In this document: piece after piece, positions 35,162 to 46,625 of the stretch
Layout of the letters: every line of letters begins with the position of its first letter
Numbering within the stretch: the first letter of the stretch is position 1
Origin: Juglans regia
Lineage: Eukaryota; Streptophyta; Magnoliopsida; Fagales; Juglandaceae
Assembly (NCBI RefSeq): GCF_001411555.2
Contig: NC_049907.1
Location: 8,192,243 to 8,256,242 of the forward strand
Reading direction: 5' to 3'
Length of the DNA stretch: 64,000 nt
Translations under genes and position numbers: made by a program
The notes under the pieces: generated by a model
Seen by the model: the letters and a program-made list of their open reading frames with translations, nothing else
Database searches by the model: none
Told to the model about the DNA's origin: nothing

Positions 35162-35955
35162 TAGCAGTAGGTAACGTCCGAGCGACGTTTGCCCTTTTTT
35201 TTTTTAATTTTTTTTTTATCTAGTGATTGAAGAAGTGTTTTTTTAATAATTTTGTGAATTTTTTATTTTTTTAAAAAATGTTTATGATGATTAAAAAAAT
35301 ACATGACAAAAGGAAAATGAAAATAAAAAAGTGAAATACACATTCAAGACATATTTTTAGGCTACTTCTTCATTAGTTGTAGCAGTTTTTTTTAGTTAAT
35401 TAAGAATATTATCATATTTAAATTATGTTAAAACTCTAATTATTTATATTGTTATACTTTTTTAAAAATATTTAACAAAATTTCATCATTTATTTAATAT
35501 TCAGTAAAACTTTATCTTTTATTTAATGATGAGAAATTAGTATTTTATAAATTAAAGTTAATTTTAAGTGTATGATATAATTTTTAAAATTTAATTATCT
35601 ATTTTATGTTAGTTTAAATTAATATTTAAACTTCTATCGTTTGATTAAATCTGAAAATTAAAGATGAAGGGTTGGAATTTAAAACTCAAAAATCAATATT
35701 TTTTCCTACTGTTCATAATTACTGTTTATAAACAGTAGCAAACGGCAAAAAACCATGTGAAAAAAAAAACTTTTGTTACTATTCATTTCATTACTGTTCA
35801 TCTATGAACAGTAAATATTAAATACTGTTCATAATTACTGTTTATAAACAGTAGCAAACGGCAAAAAACCATACGGAAAAAAACATTTTGTTACTATTCA
35901 TTACTGTTCATCTATGAACAATAAATTTATAGCCGCTTTTAAGTATAGGCCGTGA
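35161..35955 (-). mobile_element. Non-autonomous Helitron, 795 bp, same family as 5799-7383
   Basis: On the minus strand the 5' end is TCACGGCCTATACTTAAAAG after a TA tract, and the 3' end is CTAG followed by T at 35161. A hairpin of AACGTC and GACGTT (35173-35178 and 35184-35189) lies 12 bases inside the 3' end. The left end and internal blocks match the first Helitron in inverse orientation, for example GATAATATTCTTAATTAACT and AATGTGTATTTCA. It is half as long and looks like an internal deletion derivative. Inside, a unit of about 118 bp is duplicated in tandem (35706-35930), containing AACAGTAGCAAACGGCAAAA. Confidence 0.87.
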
Positions 35956-35990
35956 TATATGTGTGTGTGGATGTCATATAGTAATAACTT

Positions 35991-36172
35991 GTCCTGTTTA
36001 AATTTAAAGATGAGTTGAAATAATTTGTGAGTAGTAGAATAAAATATTATTTTTTAATATTATTATTATTTTGAGATTTGAAATTGTTTATTATATTTTG
36101 TGTAGAAATTTAAAAAAATTATAATTATGAGATGAGATGAGTTAATGTGAGTTTTGAATCCAAACAGGGCAT
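35991..36172. mobile_element. MITE, family A, copy
   Basis: The ends are GTCCTGTTTAAATTT and AATCCAAACAGGGC in inverted orientation, with core AATATTATTATTATTTTGAG and GAGATGAGATGAGTT near the right end. Confidence 0.7.
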
Positions 36173-36694
36173 AATGTCTTCCACAATATTAAAAGTTTTT
36201 CTAATAAGTGATTCGGCTTGAGACAATGAGAGTTTAGGGTAAATGAGATAAGACGAGTAATTCTCAAAATTTCTCACAATTTTCTTTTCAAACATCACTG
36301 AAATATAAAATACTTTTCAATTTTAAATATTTAATTTTTTCATCTAATCATTATCTAATCATTATAAATTTACAATTTTAAAATAAAACATAAAAATCAA
36401 TACAAATTTTTCAAATTTCAAAATAAAAATAATATTAAACCATTTCTTTCTCATTTTTTAAAACTCAAGAAAATATTTTAACTCAAACCATTTTATTAAC
36501 TATTTACAAACTATTTTAATATTATTTATAGAATTATGAGATACTCCAAATATCCAAACAAGCACACTATTATTGTGACCATGAGAAACTAATTCTTTAA
36601 TGCGTATTTAAAGATGTACATTACGAGGATCAATTCAATAAGGCTTTTAATTTACCAACTTTAGAATCCTAATATCCTGTCGAAGATAGTCTGA

Positions 36695-36725
<31 letters not shown>

Positions 36726-37674
36726 CAATTGATCTATTGCGAAGGAAAGAATTCGACTAAATTTGATAGATCCGGATTTTATAATATTCTGACCTAATGA
36801 ACAATCAAACTATATCGATCATATATGAAAAATGAAGTTAACTAGGTTACGTTGATGTCTCACATACATTCAATTTAAAAAGTATAGTAATATTTCAAGC
36901 TTTAGAATAAAGATACTATCACATTATGAGAAGCTAGCCTTCTTTATTATTATTTAAACTTTATAACCTCAATTGAATTCTTTAATGAGTTTAGGCTTAA
37001 TATCATTGATGTTACAGATATATTATATTATATGATTGATTTTTAAATTTTAATATATATTTTAAGACACTTACATGATCAATAATATTATATAGATCAT
37101 CATGTTACGTACACTAATGCATTAGAAATAGTAAATAATCTTGCGAGATTATCTCGTTTATTTTTACAGATGAGATGAATTAAAATTAAAATTAAAATAT
37201 TAAATAAAATATTTTTAAAATATTTTTTTATTTAAAAATTTAAAAAAATTAAATTTTTTATTTTATTTTATATATAAATTAAAAAAAATTATAATAATTA
37301 AATAAAATTAAATGAACTGTAAAAGCAAATTACCCATGTCTTACTTGGGGAGGTAGACTATATTCAATTGATTACTTCATGAGTTGAGTAATCAATTGAA
37401 TTGAGGGAAACTTGCAATTATGATTTCAGATGTTGCGTGTCCATTTTCTATTGGCTAAGCTACTCTTTCCCAAACATAAAGCAACGATTTGTTCAGAAAA
37501 CAAGGATTAAAGGGTGCATTAATTAGTGTGTGCAATTATTATTTGTTTCTGTCCATCTCACGCCTAATTATTATTGTTTGTACCGTTTGGCATCTTTAGA
37601 TTCTCTATCATTTCACTTTAATAAAATATAAAATATAAAATATAAAATATCATTTCTTTCTTTTCATTAGATTC

Positions 37675-37679
<5 letters not shown>
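36173..37679. other. Gene-free stretch with repeat fragments
   Basis: Positions 36235-36565 contain family A words (ATCTAATCATTATAAATTTAC, ATATCCAAACAAGC) and are probably a diverged MITE copy. Positions 36699-36726 are a (CT)n microsatellite. Positions 37130-37320 resemble a further AT-rich MITE. No gene. Confidence 0.45.

Positions 37680-37708
<29 letters not shown>
37680..37708. repeat. (TA)n microsatellite
   Basis: About 14 TA units next to a foldback MITE. Confidence 0.85.
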
Positions 37709-37711
<3 letters not shown>

Positions 37712-37945
37712 AGCTTTGCTACACAACCTCCACCACACTCCATACTCCATACTTTTTTAAATTTTTTAAATTTTTAATATTTTTTTTAAATTTTTTTTTG
37801 AGTTTATTCTTTTTAAATTATTTTAAATTTTTTATTCATTATTTATATAATAAATATTTAATAAAAGAAAAAAATAATAAAAATTAAAAATAATGTGGAG
37901 TATGGAGGTTGTATGAATAGTAGGAGGTTGAGTAGATTTTTTGTA
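37712..37945. mobile_element. Foldback MITE, family D
   Basis: CAACCTCCACCACACTCCAT at the left pairs with GTGGAGTATGGAGGTTG at the right in inverted orientation; the interior is almost pure A/T with long T and A runs. Noncoding. Confidence 0.7.
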
Positions 37946-38634
37946 TATATAATATCACATCTTTCGAGTGAATATATTGGTTTCTCCTATTAGTAATTTT
38001 CTTTTCTTTTTTTTTTTTCTTTTAGAACTTTTTAAAAAAATGATATTAAACCGTTTAAGTTCATATTTTTAATTTGACTATTTATATATTTTTATTTTTA
38101 TTTTTCTACATAATAATTAAGAAATTGACTATTAACATATTGATATATTTATTAAATTTTTTAAAATTATTTAAAATAATAAAAAAATATAATTTACACT
38201 GGAGAGACACTAAGTAAACAAATTTGGATGATATAGTAGCACTACCCTTTATTCTTCTATGCCATCATCCCATTAATCTTCTTTTTCTTTCTTTCTCATC
38301 ATGGGCAAATTCTTTATAATTGAACAACATATTAAATCAACAAACCCATAGCCTAAACATCGGAGAGATGCATAACATGTGTGTATTCTACAAATTGACG
38401 CTTCACAATCATTTAATATGGATAAAGTATTTAATACAATCACATAATTTTTTTAATAAAATAAATCCACAAAATAACATGACTTGATATGATAAGTTAG
38501 ATTTATTTTATAATAAAAATAGCTTTACAATTTAACGTATCACATCAAGCTACATTAGTTTGTGGATTTATTTTTTTGGCTAAATCATTTTTCAATTAAT
38601 ATTGTTTGATCCATAAAATATATCGTTTGTTTTC
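37946..38634. other. Gene-free stretch
   Basis: AT-rich DNA; nothing recognised. Confidence 0.4.
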
Positions 38635-38825
38635 ACAACACTTCTCAACTCATCTCATCTAATAATTATAATTATTCTAAATTCTCACACAAGATAAAAT
38701 AAACAATTTAACATTTTCAAATCACAAAATAAAAATAATATTAAAAAAATATATTCTAACAATATATTATTCAATTCTCAACTCTAATTTTAGCCCATCT
38801 CATCTTATCTACAAAAACAAACCAA
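38635..38825. mobile_element. MITE, family A, copy
   Basis: The left part reads CTCAACTCATCTCATCTAAT, the core is AATATATTATTCAATTCTCA and the right part is CCCATCTCATCTTATCT, the same order as in the 55096 copy. The terminal TTTGGA words are worn. Confidence 0.6.
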
Positions 38826-40194
38826 GATCGGTAATCTAGCTAAGTCTCGAATCTTCCTCGACATTTTAGATAATCATATTTTAATTTAGAGTATAATGAG
38901 AAAGATCATGTGTAAAGGTTTTTTTATTAGTCATTTATTCTTAATTTTTACCATTTAAAAAAAAAACATTTTATTTTCAAAGATATATCGATCGATTATA
39001 GATGGAAGAATAGATGCAAATTTAACTTGATTAATATTGAAACTATCTTGAATAATGAATATTGGATATATATATATATATATATAATATGTATATATAT
39101 ACACACGCAAGATTCTCAGACTTGCCATTCTGCTACTGGTCTGGTCATTGCCATGCATACGAAAAACCCACGCTAAGGGAAAAATGAAAGGGAAAAAGAT
39201 AAGAAATTAAAATTGGATCACCAAGGTAATAGATAACAAGGACCCGAGTGAACAGGGTGGGACATTCCCACTTCAAAGAACATGATGATGGAGGAGGACA
39301 AGGCCAAGAATCCAGGGTCCCCCATGAGACTAGGCCGGTGAGAGAAAGAGAAGATTAGACAGAAAGGACAGATATCGTCTGTGCATGTGGTGCCGCTAAC
39401 TAATCCTGGCCAAAACAAGTGAATTAGCATCGTGCACCAGATATATATATATATATATGGCTGCATAGGAGATCCACATAGTCGCCATAATTCAATGTAA
39501 ATAAATAATCAAATCTATATCTTCCCGTCGGTATTAGAACAGAAGTTTTGAGTTCAAAGCACTAAGCGCGAGCCTGACTGCAGTGCCAAAAATTTTGCTG
39601 GTGCCGGGCCATGCTTGGCCAAGACACTTCGAACTTTAGTTCAAAGTAGGTGTTGTTGTTTTCTGTACTAAAATTGGTCGAGCAGTTGTATTGATTAAAC
39701 AAGGACAAAGCGGGGGTCCTTTCTGTTTCATCTCTGTCTTCTCCTCTCTCTCACTCTCGGGTCATGCATCCAGACCCACTGGCTCAAAACATTATCTTAT
39801 CTGATCTCATCAGTTTTGTGGTTTCTATCTTCTCCATTGACCCTTGATTTGGATCTTCTAGATGGAGCCCTTTGGCTGTCCTCTTTACCTACCCTCAATC
39901 TCTATCATAACTCCCTTCTTTTCTTTACAAAAGTTGAAGTTGTGATCTTGATGCAGACATGTTTCCGTTTTGTGTCCATTCAAATGTCTATTAATTATAT
40001 TTGTGGGTTTTATTCTCATGATTTTGCCAAAAAAAAATGATAACTAGCTAATAATATGTAAACTCATCCATCATGTCAACTCGTATCATGTACATATCAT
40101 CATTTGATCTTTGATCGTTTCAATTCTGTTCCAGATGCATGCATGCAACTCATATGCAAGTAATTAAACCGTTCTTTTTGTTTATGGTTTTTCC
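38826..40194. other. Gene-free stretch
   Basis: (TA)n tracts at 39067-39108 and 39440-39458. Open frames at 39218-39466 (minus) and 39816-40040 (plus) have no recognised motif. Nothing else supportable. Confidence 0.4.
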
Positions 40195-41128
40195 TTTTGA
40201 GCATATTTATTGAAGAGATCGAAGTGACAACTTTATTTTCCAATCGTACTAGAGTCATCAAAAATTGTTTCTGTAAAAGTTGGCTGAATGAATTGGGGGT
40301 ATGGGTGGGGGGTGTGGGAACAGGTTGACTTTTTTATTTTTTTTAGATGAGATAAGAGTTTCGAATTCCAGATCTCTATTTTGAAGACTGAGATTATGAC
40401 AATCAGGTTAACTTTTGACAGTTTATAACTTTATACATTGATTTAGAGTTATTTTATTTCTTATATTTTATTGTATTTTTATAAATAAAATAGCTGACTC
40501 GGTAGCTTCCTGACGTGGCAGCTGCTGATAGGTCTGCCAAATCAGCAATCTTAAAAAATAAAAGAAAACGAAGAAGCAAGAAACAGAGCCATTCGAAGAA
40601 GCAGCAGTCAAGTTACTCTCCGGGTGGCTAAAGAAAAGAAAGAAGAGGAGTGAAAAACGTGAGAGAGACGTTGTGGTGTAAGTGATCGCAGAGAGAGAGA
40701 GAAGACTTTGGAAAAGAAAAAAGAAAAGGGAAATGAGGTGAATAGCTAAGTGGACGATGGACTCTATCAAATCCCTTCAGATCCTCACCAAGGCCATCAC
40801 TGTCGGTTCTCTCTTTTTCTCCCCCTCTACACCCATATCTATACGTATTTCTGTAAATATACGTCCTTCTATACCTTTATTTAAAAAAAAAGCATGTGCT
40901 TCAAATCGTGTTGCATGAGGAACTTATTGGACTATGTTCTGTTCGATCAGGTGCTAAGAAAATGTGGGGAATAAATTAAAAATTGAAGCTTTGAAGCACG
41001 TGTATTACGTCTGATAATTCATACTTAGAAAATAAAGTCACGGGCTTGGTCCGCTTTTTGAGTGCTAACTCAAAAAACGCTTAAGAAATTGAGAAAGGAA
41101 AAGCAGAAGAATAGGAAGAGAGATTGCG
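40195..41128 (+). pseudogene. Truncated inverted copy of the SEC11 promoter and exon 1
   Basis: This segment is the reverse complement of about 53203-54072, by eye roughly 85-90 percent alike over most of its length, with one extra stretch at about 40325-40440. It contains the SEC11 exon 1 equivalent at 40757-40805, reading MDSIKSLQILTKAITV, followed by the same GGTTCTCTC donor context and part of intron 1. No later SEC11 exon follows, so it is a gene fragment. If its promoter works it would fire toward 41 kb. Confidence 0.85.
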
Positions 41129-41283
41129 TAGAATAATGTTATTCATTATTTTAATTTTTATTATTCTATGATATCGTATTAAATTATTAGAAACTATTTA
41201 TTATATTTTATTTATGAACCTATCATTTAATATTATATCATGAGATAATGATTGAGATGATGATGATGATGATAAGAAAATAA
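41129..41283. mobile_element. Short dispersed element at the junction of the two duplicated arms
   Basis: It shares AAATTATTAGAAACTATT and neighbouring words with 3980-4130. It lies exactly between the inverted arm (ends 41128) and the direct arm (starts 41284). Confidence 0.5.
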
Positions 41284-42160
41284 ATAAAACGATGCCAGCA
41301 CACGTAATATGCAAGATAGGACAAGATCCAGCAAGCATGTAAAAGTAAACAGAACATGTCAATTCTTCAGTCAGATAACCAGTACAAACAGTCACCACTA
41401 TCAACGAAATAATAAGCCTGGATGCCATCACAGACATCATAGATCACAGATAAATTAAGAGCAATAGTAAGGATTAAAAAGAAAGAAAGAAAAAACCCAA
41501 CCCAAAGAACAAGCAGGCAAAATGCACCCAAGAAGATAAATTAACATGAGCAATTAGATGTTCGCTCAAATTTCAGCAAAATTTGGCATAATATTAAGTT
41601 TCCCCACTGAGATATTATGGAAAGGTAGATTAGAACTTTGCCTTCTGATGGATGTTCAAATTCCGAATCCACAAGCTCTGGTTTCAACAGGAAGTCTCAG
41701 GATTGCTCTCAAATGGTTTGACATTTACTAGAGTAGATATGAATTTACTAATTTAGACTATTTGGCTTTTTTCGCCTAAGGATTCATCTTAAATTGTTAG
41801 TAGTATTAATCATTAAATTGTCTAAGTTATAGTTCAATATCAAAAGAAGTCTGCTTCACTATCATGTTAAATATAAAAGCTTTGCTCCGTGAAGTAAAAC
41901 AGAACGGAAATGGAATAGGAGCAGCTATTTGATTTCACTTCTCCTTGAATGGCAGCAAACTGCCTGCACAAGAACCATAACATAAACTGAGATTTAATTC
42001 AATATCAAAAGAAGCTATCCCTAAACTTCAAAATAAATTAATAAACAAATAAATGCAACGGTCAAATAAGAAATTGCCTACCAAGATTTTAACATGTAGT
42101 CGTGGAACCCCAAGAGTCTCTTCATACTACTATACATGTTTATCCATCAGATTACAGCAG
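41284..42160. repeat. Direct copy of the flank 57915-61392
   Basis: Long matching stretches: 41295-41380 with 57923-58006, 41381-41450 with 59875-59945, 41625-41720 with 60105-60200, and 41885-42160 with 61135-61392. The copy lacks the 1.86-kb LTR of the right-hand locus, about 150 bp near 60203-60350, and about 550 bp near 60498-61040. It is noncoding and corresponds to the region 3' of the long PPR gene. Confidence 0.85.
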
Positions 42161-42897
42161 AGCGACGAAGTCTGGAGAGAAATTCCATCTATGGATTCTT
42201 TTTCCTTTTCTCAGAATGACTTTGCCACGCCTCCATGTAGAAATTCTCGACTGTTTTTATGGTTCTTTTCTCATCATCTCTGTTTTTTCTTTTTCCATCA
42301 TTTTGCGTTCTTCAATATACTCAAAGCTAACATCTATAAGAACAATAAAGCTTAGTTCTTTATTAGAAGTGGTTACACGCCCCATAAAATTGCTTCAGTT
42401 GAGCATACATTTTCAAGTCATCTATTTGTGGCATTTAGCAAACCAACTATATGCTACAGAACAAAATTTTAAATGTGAGAATTCTGTCCATTCTAAGAAA
42501 GACAAGCTCCAGTCGATAAACCAGAAACTCTTTTGAGTATTCAATTGTTCATTTCCTCCAAATGCACCATGTCAGACTCTATGGAACACAGCTTATAACT
42601 AGCTGGCCTTCTTGCCAAAAAATGCAAACACTTGGACAACCCAATTAGTGATCTGACAAATGTCACTCTACCCAAAGTAATGAGAATTAAGGGTCCAGAA
42701 CTATGTGATGGATTCACTGTCACTTCACATGTAACTGCAGTTCACAATCAAATGACCCTATTAATGCACTCTGGATTAGTAAAGATCCTGCTAAGAGCAG
42801 CCGTCACACAGAGAAGCTACAACACCAATTTAGAAAAAAAAAATGAAATCAATGAAAGGCACCTATATTAAATTATCTATTATAAGGTTCTACAAGA
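42161..42897. other. Gene-free stretch
   Basis: Downstream side of the minus-strand PPR gene at 44373. Several short open frames without motifs. Confidence 0.4.
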
Positions 42898-43080
42898 ACT
42901 TTTTTTTTTTTTATCAGTACATAAGAATTTTATTAAAAATAGGTGAAGCCAAAGTACACGGGACATATACAAGAGCCACACCTATGCATGACTGTCTAAA
43001 GATACAAGAACATCATGTACGTTCATGCCATTAAAGTCTATTACAATCAACCAATAGAATAAAGTATGAAGAAAAAAAAT
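42898..43080 (-). mobile_element. Retroposon 3' end with poly(A) tail
   Basis: On the minus strand the segment ends CACCTATTTTTAATAAAATT, then CTTATGTACTGAT and about 12 A residues (T tract at 42900-42912). The body contains GTACTTTGGCTTCACCTA on the same strand. This looks like the 3' end of a LINE or SINE; no coding sequence remains. Confidence 0.5.
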
Positions 43081-44372
43081 TCTAATCTCGTCCATTGTCC
43101 GTTCACAATCCTCAAAACTCCGACCTAGTACAAGTATTGAAAGCTATTTCTATTTCCATGACAAGGGCTATCACCCAAGTTCAAAAGGATTTAGTTCTAC
43201 TTCTGACTTAATCAAAGCAGACAAACTTGCCTAAAATGTTATATACAGCCCAACTATTTTATCAACTATTCCTTTGACTTTCAGGATATGACCACAACAT
43301 TGCAAAGCTGAATACTTCTAACCCGTTATAACTGTTAGTTATCAAGTCATAGTCAGCTATTATGAAACACCTTAAATTATCAGACATCACATGACATCCA
43401 TTTCCATAAGCATCCTTCGACATAAGCATCCAAAATATAATGACAGTTACAGTGATGCAACTACTTGCGTCTTGACATAGGTATCAGAATGTCGGCAAAA
43501 TTAGTTCACCTAGTGACAAAGAGCAAGCTAATTATTTACTGATTTTAGCATTGGATTGAAATCTATAACAAGGAATGAATTTCCTTCTTTGATTGACCAC
43601 TCCCTTTGTTCACCATCGAAGCTGAAAAATTAACAAGAATGGGAATCTTGGGAAGTACCACCAGGATTGGGTTAACATCTAACTATGATGAACTATCTTC
43701 CTTTCAAATAACATAAAAGATTAAAAAAATGCAAGCTAATACATGTACGAAAATGCCAACACATGTAATAGTGGATGAACTTTATTACCAAAGAATTTCA
43801 CTGCATGACTATTGATACAATATGATGCTACTATTCATGTTTGCTGCGGATAGTGTTCCATATCATATCAGGAGTCAATTCATTATGGTCCACGTTGACA
43901 GACATGAACTCATGCAAACTGCCACTCGTGATAAAAGGAATGGTATTGCATTTGCGGTATAAAAAGGCAGAAACAAAAAAAAAGACTAAACTTAAAAAAT
44001 GAATGGCATTTCATGTGACTACAGTCAATGTAGTGCCCATAATACATACACAGGCATATGAGAGAGAGGCAGAGAGGGATTGCATAATGAACTTACAAAG
44101 AACATGGGCAACCGACATCCATCAAGAACTCTCCTTCATCATGAATTTATAGAGGTGTTACAACAAGTTAACTGGAGTAAACAGCAAGTGCCTTTGGTAT
44201 GAATAAACCCGTTAAGATCCCATGTCCAATTAGTTTTGCAAATTTACAAATGAATTGTGTAAAAGAATACCAGCTCCAACTAAGCATTCCCCAGCTACAT
44301 TTTTTTTTATAAGTAGCATTCCTCGGCTACATTAATCAAACTACTACAGGCTTACCAGTCCATCGTCTTACT
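43081..44372. other. Downstream region of the PPR gene
   Basis: No gene recognised. The part near 44372 is the likely 3' UTR of the PPR gene. Confidence 0.4.
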
Positions 44373-45572
44373 TCAATACTTGGACAATGTGGATTTTAAA
44401 GCACCCAATTGGCTCGAAGAAAAAGGAGGTACCCTATTCTGAGCCAATGCCAGGATGACCTTTGCCTTACCAAGCTGCTCATTCTTCTTGAGGCCTTCAA
44501 GCAATGAATGAATGGTATCAATATTTGGAAACCAATTCTTTCTCATGCATTCTTTAGACATCCCATACGCCGAATCAAAATCCCCTCCCTTACAGAGATA
44601 ATGAATCATGGTCTGATAAATTTTAATGTTGGGTTTGTAGCCCTTGGCATGTAAGGCAGAATAGACCCTTTTGGCCATTTCAAGATACCCAGCCTGGCAA
44701 AATCCTTTGATCACCAAATTATAGGTAACCTCATCAGGTGTGATTCCAAACTTCTGCATCGTAACCATTAAACCATTGGCTTGCCATGCTCGTCTCCTAT
44801 TAACCAAATGTTGGATCCTAACATTAAAAGTTGCAAGATTTGGTAGACACCCCTTTAGCATCATTATATTCCACAGCCCATTACCAATCTCCCACCGGTT
44901 ATCCTCATAAAATGCAGAAATAAGGGTTGTGTACGTAATCACATCCGGCTTTAATCCCAACTTTTCCATCTCTACCATGATTAAATATGCTTTATCCAAA
45001 AAACCCATATCGCAAAAAGCCTTTGTAACAATGTTAACTGAATAAATGTCCAATTCAACACAATACCTCACAGGAGCATCGTTAAGGAATTCCTCAATTG
45101 CTCTTAAGTCACGGGTTCTCGTCAAAACCTTAAGGGCAGCATTGAAAGATTTAACAGTCCTTCGACATCCATACAAATGCATATCATAATAGGTATCGAT
45201 AGCATGTTTAGTCATTCCAGCCTTACCATACAACATTATGATCCTCACAACGAACCCTTCACGCCGACCCTGCGGAAGAGACTTCTGATGCTCAAGCAAA
45301 TGCTCAATGTAATCAAAGTGGCCCGCACCAGCTAGCCTAGACACTGTATCCTCAAATGCAAATCGATTTTCAATGACAAGGCGATTGTGTGAATTGGCCT
45401 TAAACAAATGGAACAGCTTCTCAGGGTCCCGCTCGTTTTTAAGCTTCACAAGGGCAGGTTCTTCTAGTGGTTTCAAGTCTCGAATGAAATTTGATTCGGC
45501 TGCAAAACTTTCAGTTGATGCAATGGTGGCAATAGCATGACAGAATCTGCGAACGAATCGCAGAGAGAGCAT
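44373..45572 (-). CDS. Pentatricopeptide repeat protein, P-type, mitochondrial rPPR-like
   Basis: A single-exon gene of 399 residues starting at the ATG at 45572 and ending TGA at 44373. The N-terminus is basic and Ser/Ala-rich (MLSLRFVRRFCHAIATIAS), as expected of an organelle targeting peptide. From about residue 130 there are roughly seven to eight tandem 35-residue PPR helices, for example VITYTTLISAFYEDNRWEIG, PDEVTYNLVIKGFCQAGYLE and KIYQTMIHYLCKGGDFDSA. There is no DYW or E domain, so it is P-class. The C-terminal words CKGGDFDSAYGMSKECMRKN and LEGLKKNEQLGKAKVIL resemble the Arabidopsis PPR336 (At1g61870) group, which is part of the mitochondrial ribosome; this is from memory. A role in mitochondrial translation is therefore plausible but inferred. 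No defects seen. Confidence 0.9.
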   Translation of the reverse strand: MLSLRFVRRFCHAIATIASTESFAAESNFIRDLKPLEEPALVKLKNERDPEKLFHLFKANSHNRLVIENRFAFEDTVSRLAGAGHFDYIEHLLEHQKSLPQGRREGFVVRIIMLYGKAGMTKHAIDTYYDMHLYGCRRTVKSFNAALKVLTRTRDLRAIEEFLNDAPVRYCVELDIYSVNIVTKAFCDMGFLDKAYLIMVEMEKLGLKPDVITYTTLISAFYEDNRWEIGNGLWNIMMLKGCLPNLATFNVRIQHLVNRRRAWQANGLMVTMQKFGITPDEVTYNLVIKGFCQAGYLEMAKRVYSALHAKGYKPNIKIYQTMIHYLCKGGDFDSAYGMSKECMRKNWFPNIDTIHSLLEGLKKNEQLGKAKVILALAQNRVPPFSSSQLGALKSTLSKY

Positions 45573-46277
45573 ATTCTAGAAATCTCCTCAGATTGAAACA
45601 TATTCATCCATCAAAACCCAGATTCGATGCAGCAATGTCATTAAATTTCCCCTCTCTCGCTCTCCTCAGGCCGAAGTGAGGAACCTCGCCCTTCAATCCA
45701 TCTCCGTCGGCCGAAGTGAGTTAGCACAAGAACCTGTAGTTAGGTTTGATGCAGTGAGCTTAGGCGAAAGGATGCCCTTTTAATTTTTATAAAAATAATT
45801 TAGTGTATTCTGAAATTAAAATTAATTTTACAATACAAATACACTATGAAATTAATTTTACAACACATTCTGAGCAAACAAAAAGCACAAGATTTTGAGG
45901 TGGGCTTAGGCAAAATCGACGACCACTTGCAGAGATTTTGAGGTGAGCAAGCCCAAGATTTTACCAAGTATTAAACCACTTACAGTGAGCTTAGGCGAAA
46001 TCGACCACCAGGTGGAGGGAGAACACCGATTCACGAGATGAGAGAGAGAAGATGTTGAGGTGGGCTGGAGTTGAGAGAGAGAAAAGGAAACAGAGGAAGA
46101 AAACGAAAAGGAATGGGAGGGACTAGGTATTCGAGAGGAGGGCAATATTCTATGAGTGCTGTTACACAGAAACCATCTGCATGGCATTTAAAAAATTTAT
46201 AATTTTTTTATTATTCTTAAATCTCATATTTCATAAATATAAAATATAAAAATAAAATAATAAAATCACATATTTTT
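45573..46277. other. Upstream region of the PPR gene
   Basis: Presumed 5' leader and promoter. GAGAGA-type tracts near 46040-46085 keep a Ser-rich frame open on the minus strand (46187-45906); it is low complexity and not supported as a gene. CTTAGGCGAAA recurs at 45758 and 45990, a small local repeat. Confidence 0.4.
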
Positions 46278-46625
46278 AAAGAGTACTGCTAAAGCCACTG
46301 CTGGCTCTAGTATGTGTTTTTTGATGTGTTTTTTTAACAGTTATTTTTTATAGAAATTTTTTTAATAGTTTTAAATATTTTAAAAAATTAAATTAAATTT
46401 ATAATATTATTAAAAAACACTTCCTTAATCATGAAGTAAAAAAATTATTAAAAAATAATTCCTTAATCACGAAGTAAAAAAAAAATTATTTAATATTATT
46501 ATAAATTTTTTTATTTTTTTAAAATATTTAAAATTGTTAAAAAAATATATAAAAAAATAACTGTACAAAAAATACATCAAAAAACGCATGATAGAGCCAG
46601 CAGTGCCACCAGCGGTCGCTCTATC
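46278..46625. mobile_element. Foldback MITE, family B, long inverted repeats
   Basis: From the left, CTGCTGGCTCTAGTATG, TTTTTTGATGTGTTTTTTTA and ACAGTTATTTTTTAT; from the right on the minus strand, CTGCTGGCTCTATCATG, TTTTTTGATGTATTTTTTG and ACAGTTATTTTTTTAT. The arms are about 100 bp, so the transcript would form a long hairpin. The centre has two tandem copies of TCCTTAATCA(T/C)GAAGTAAAA. Confidence 0.78.

Noticed and set aside
45906..46187. Ser-rich minus-strand frame upstream of the PPR gene
   Set aside because: Driven by a GAGAGA-type tract; no targeting or domain evidence.
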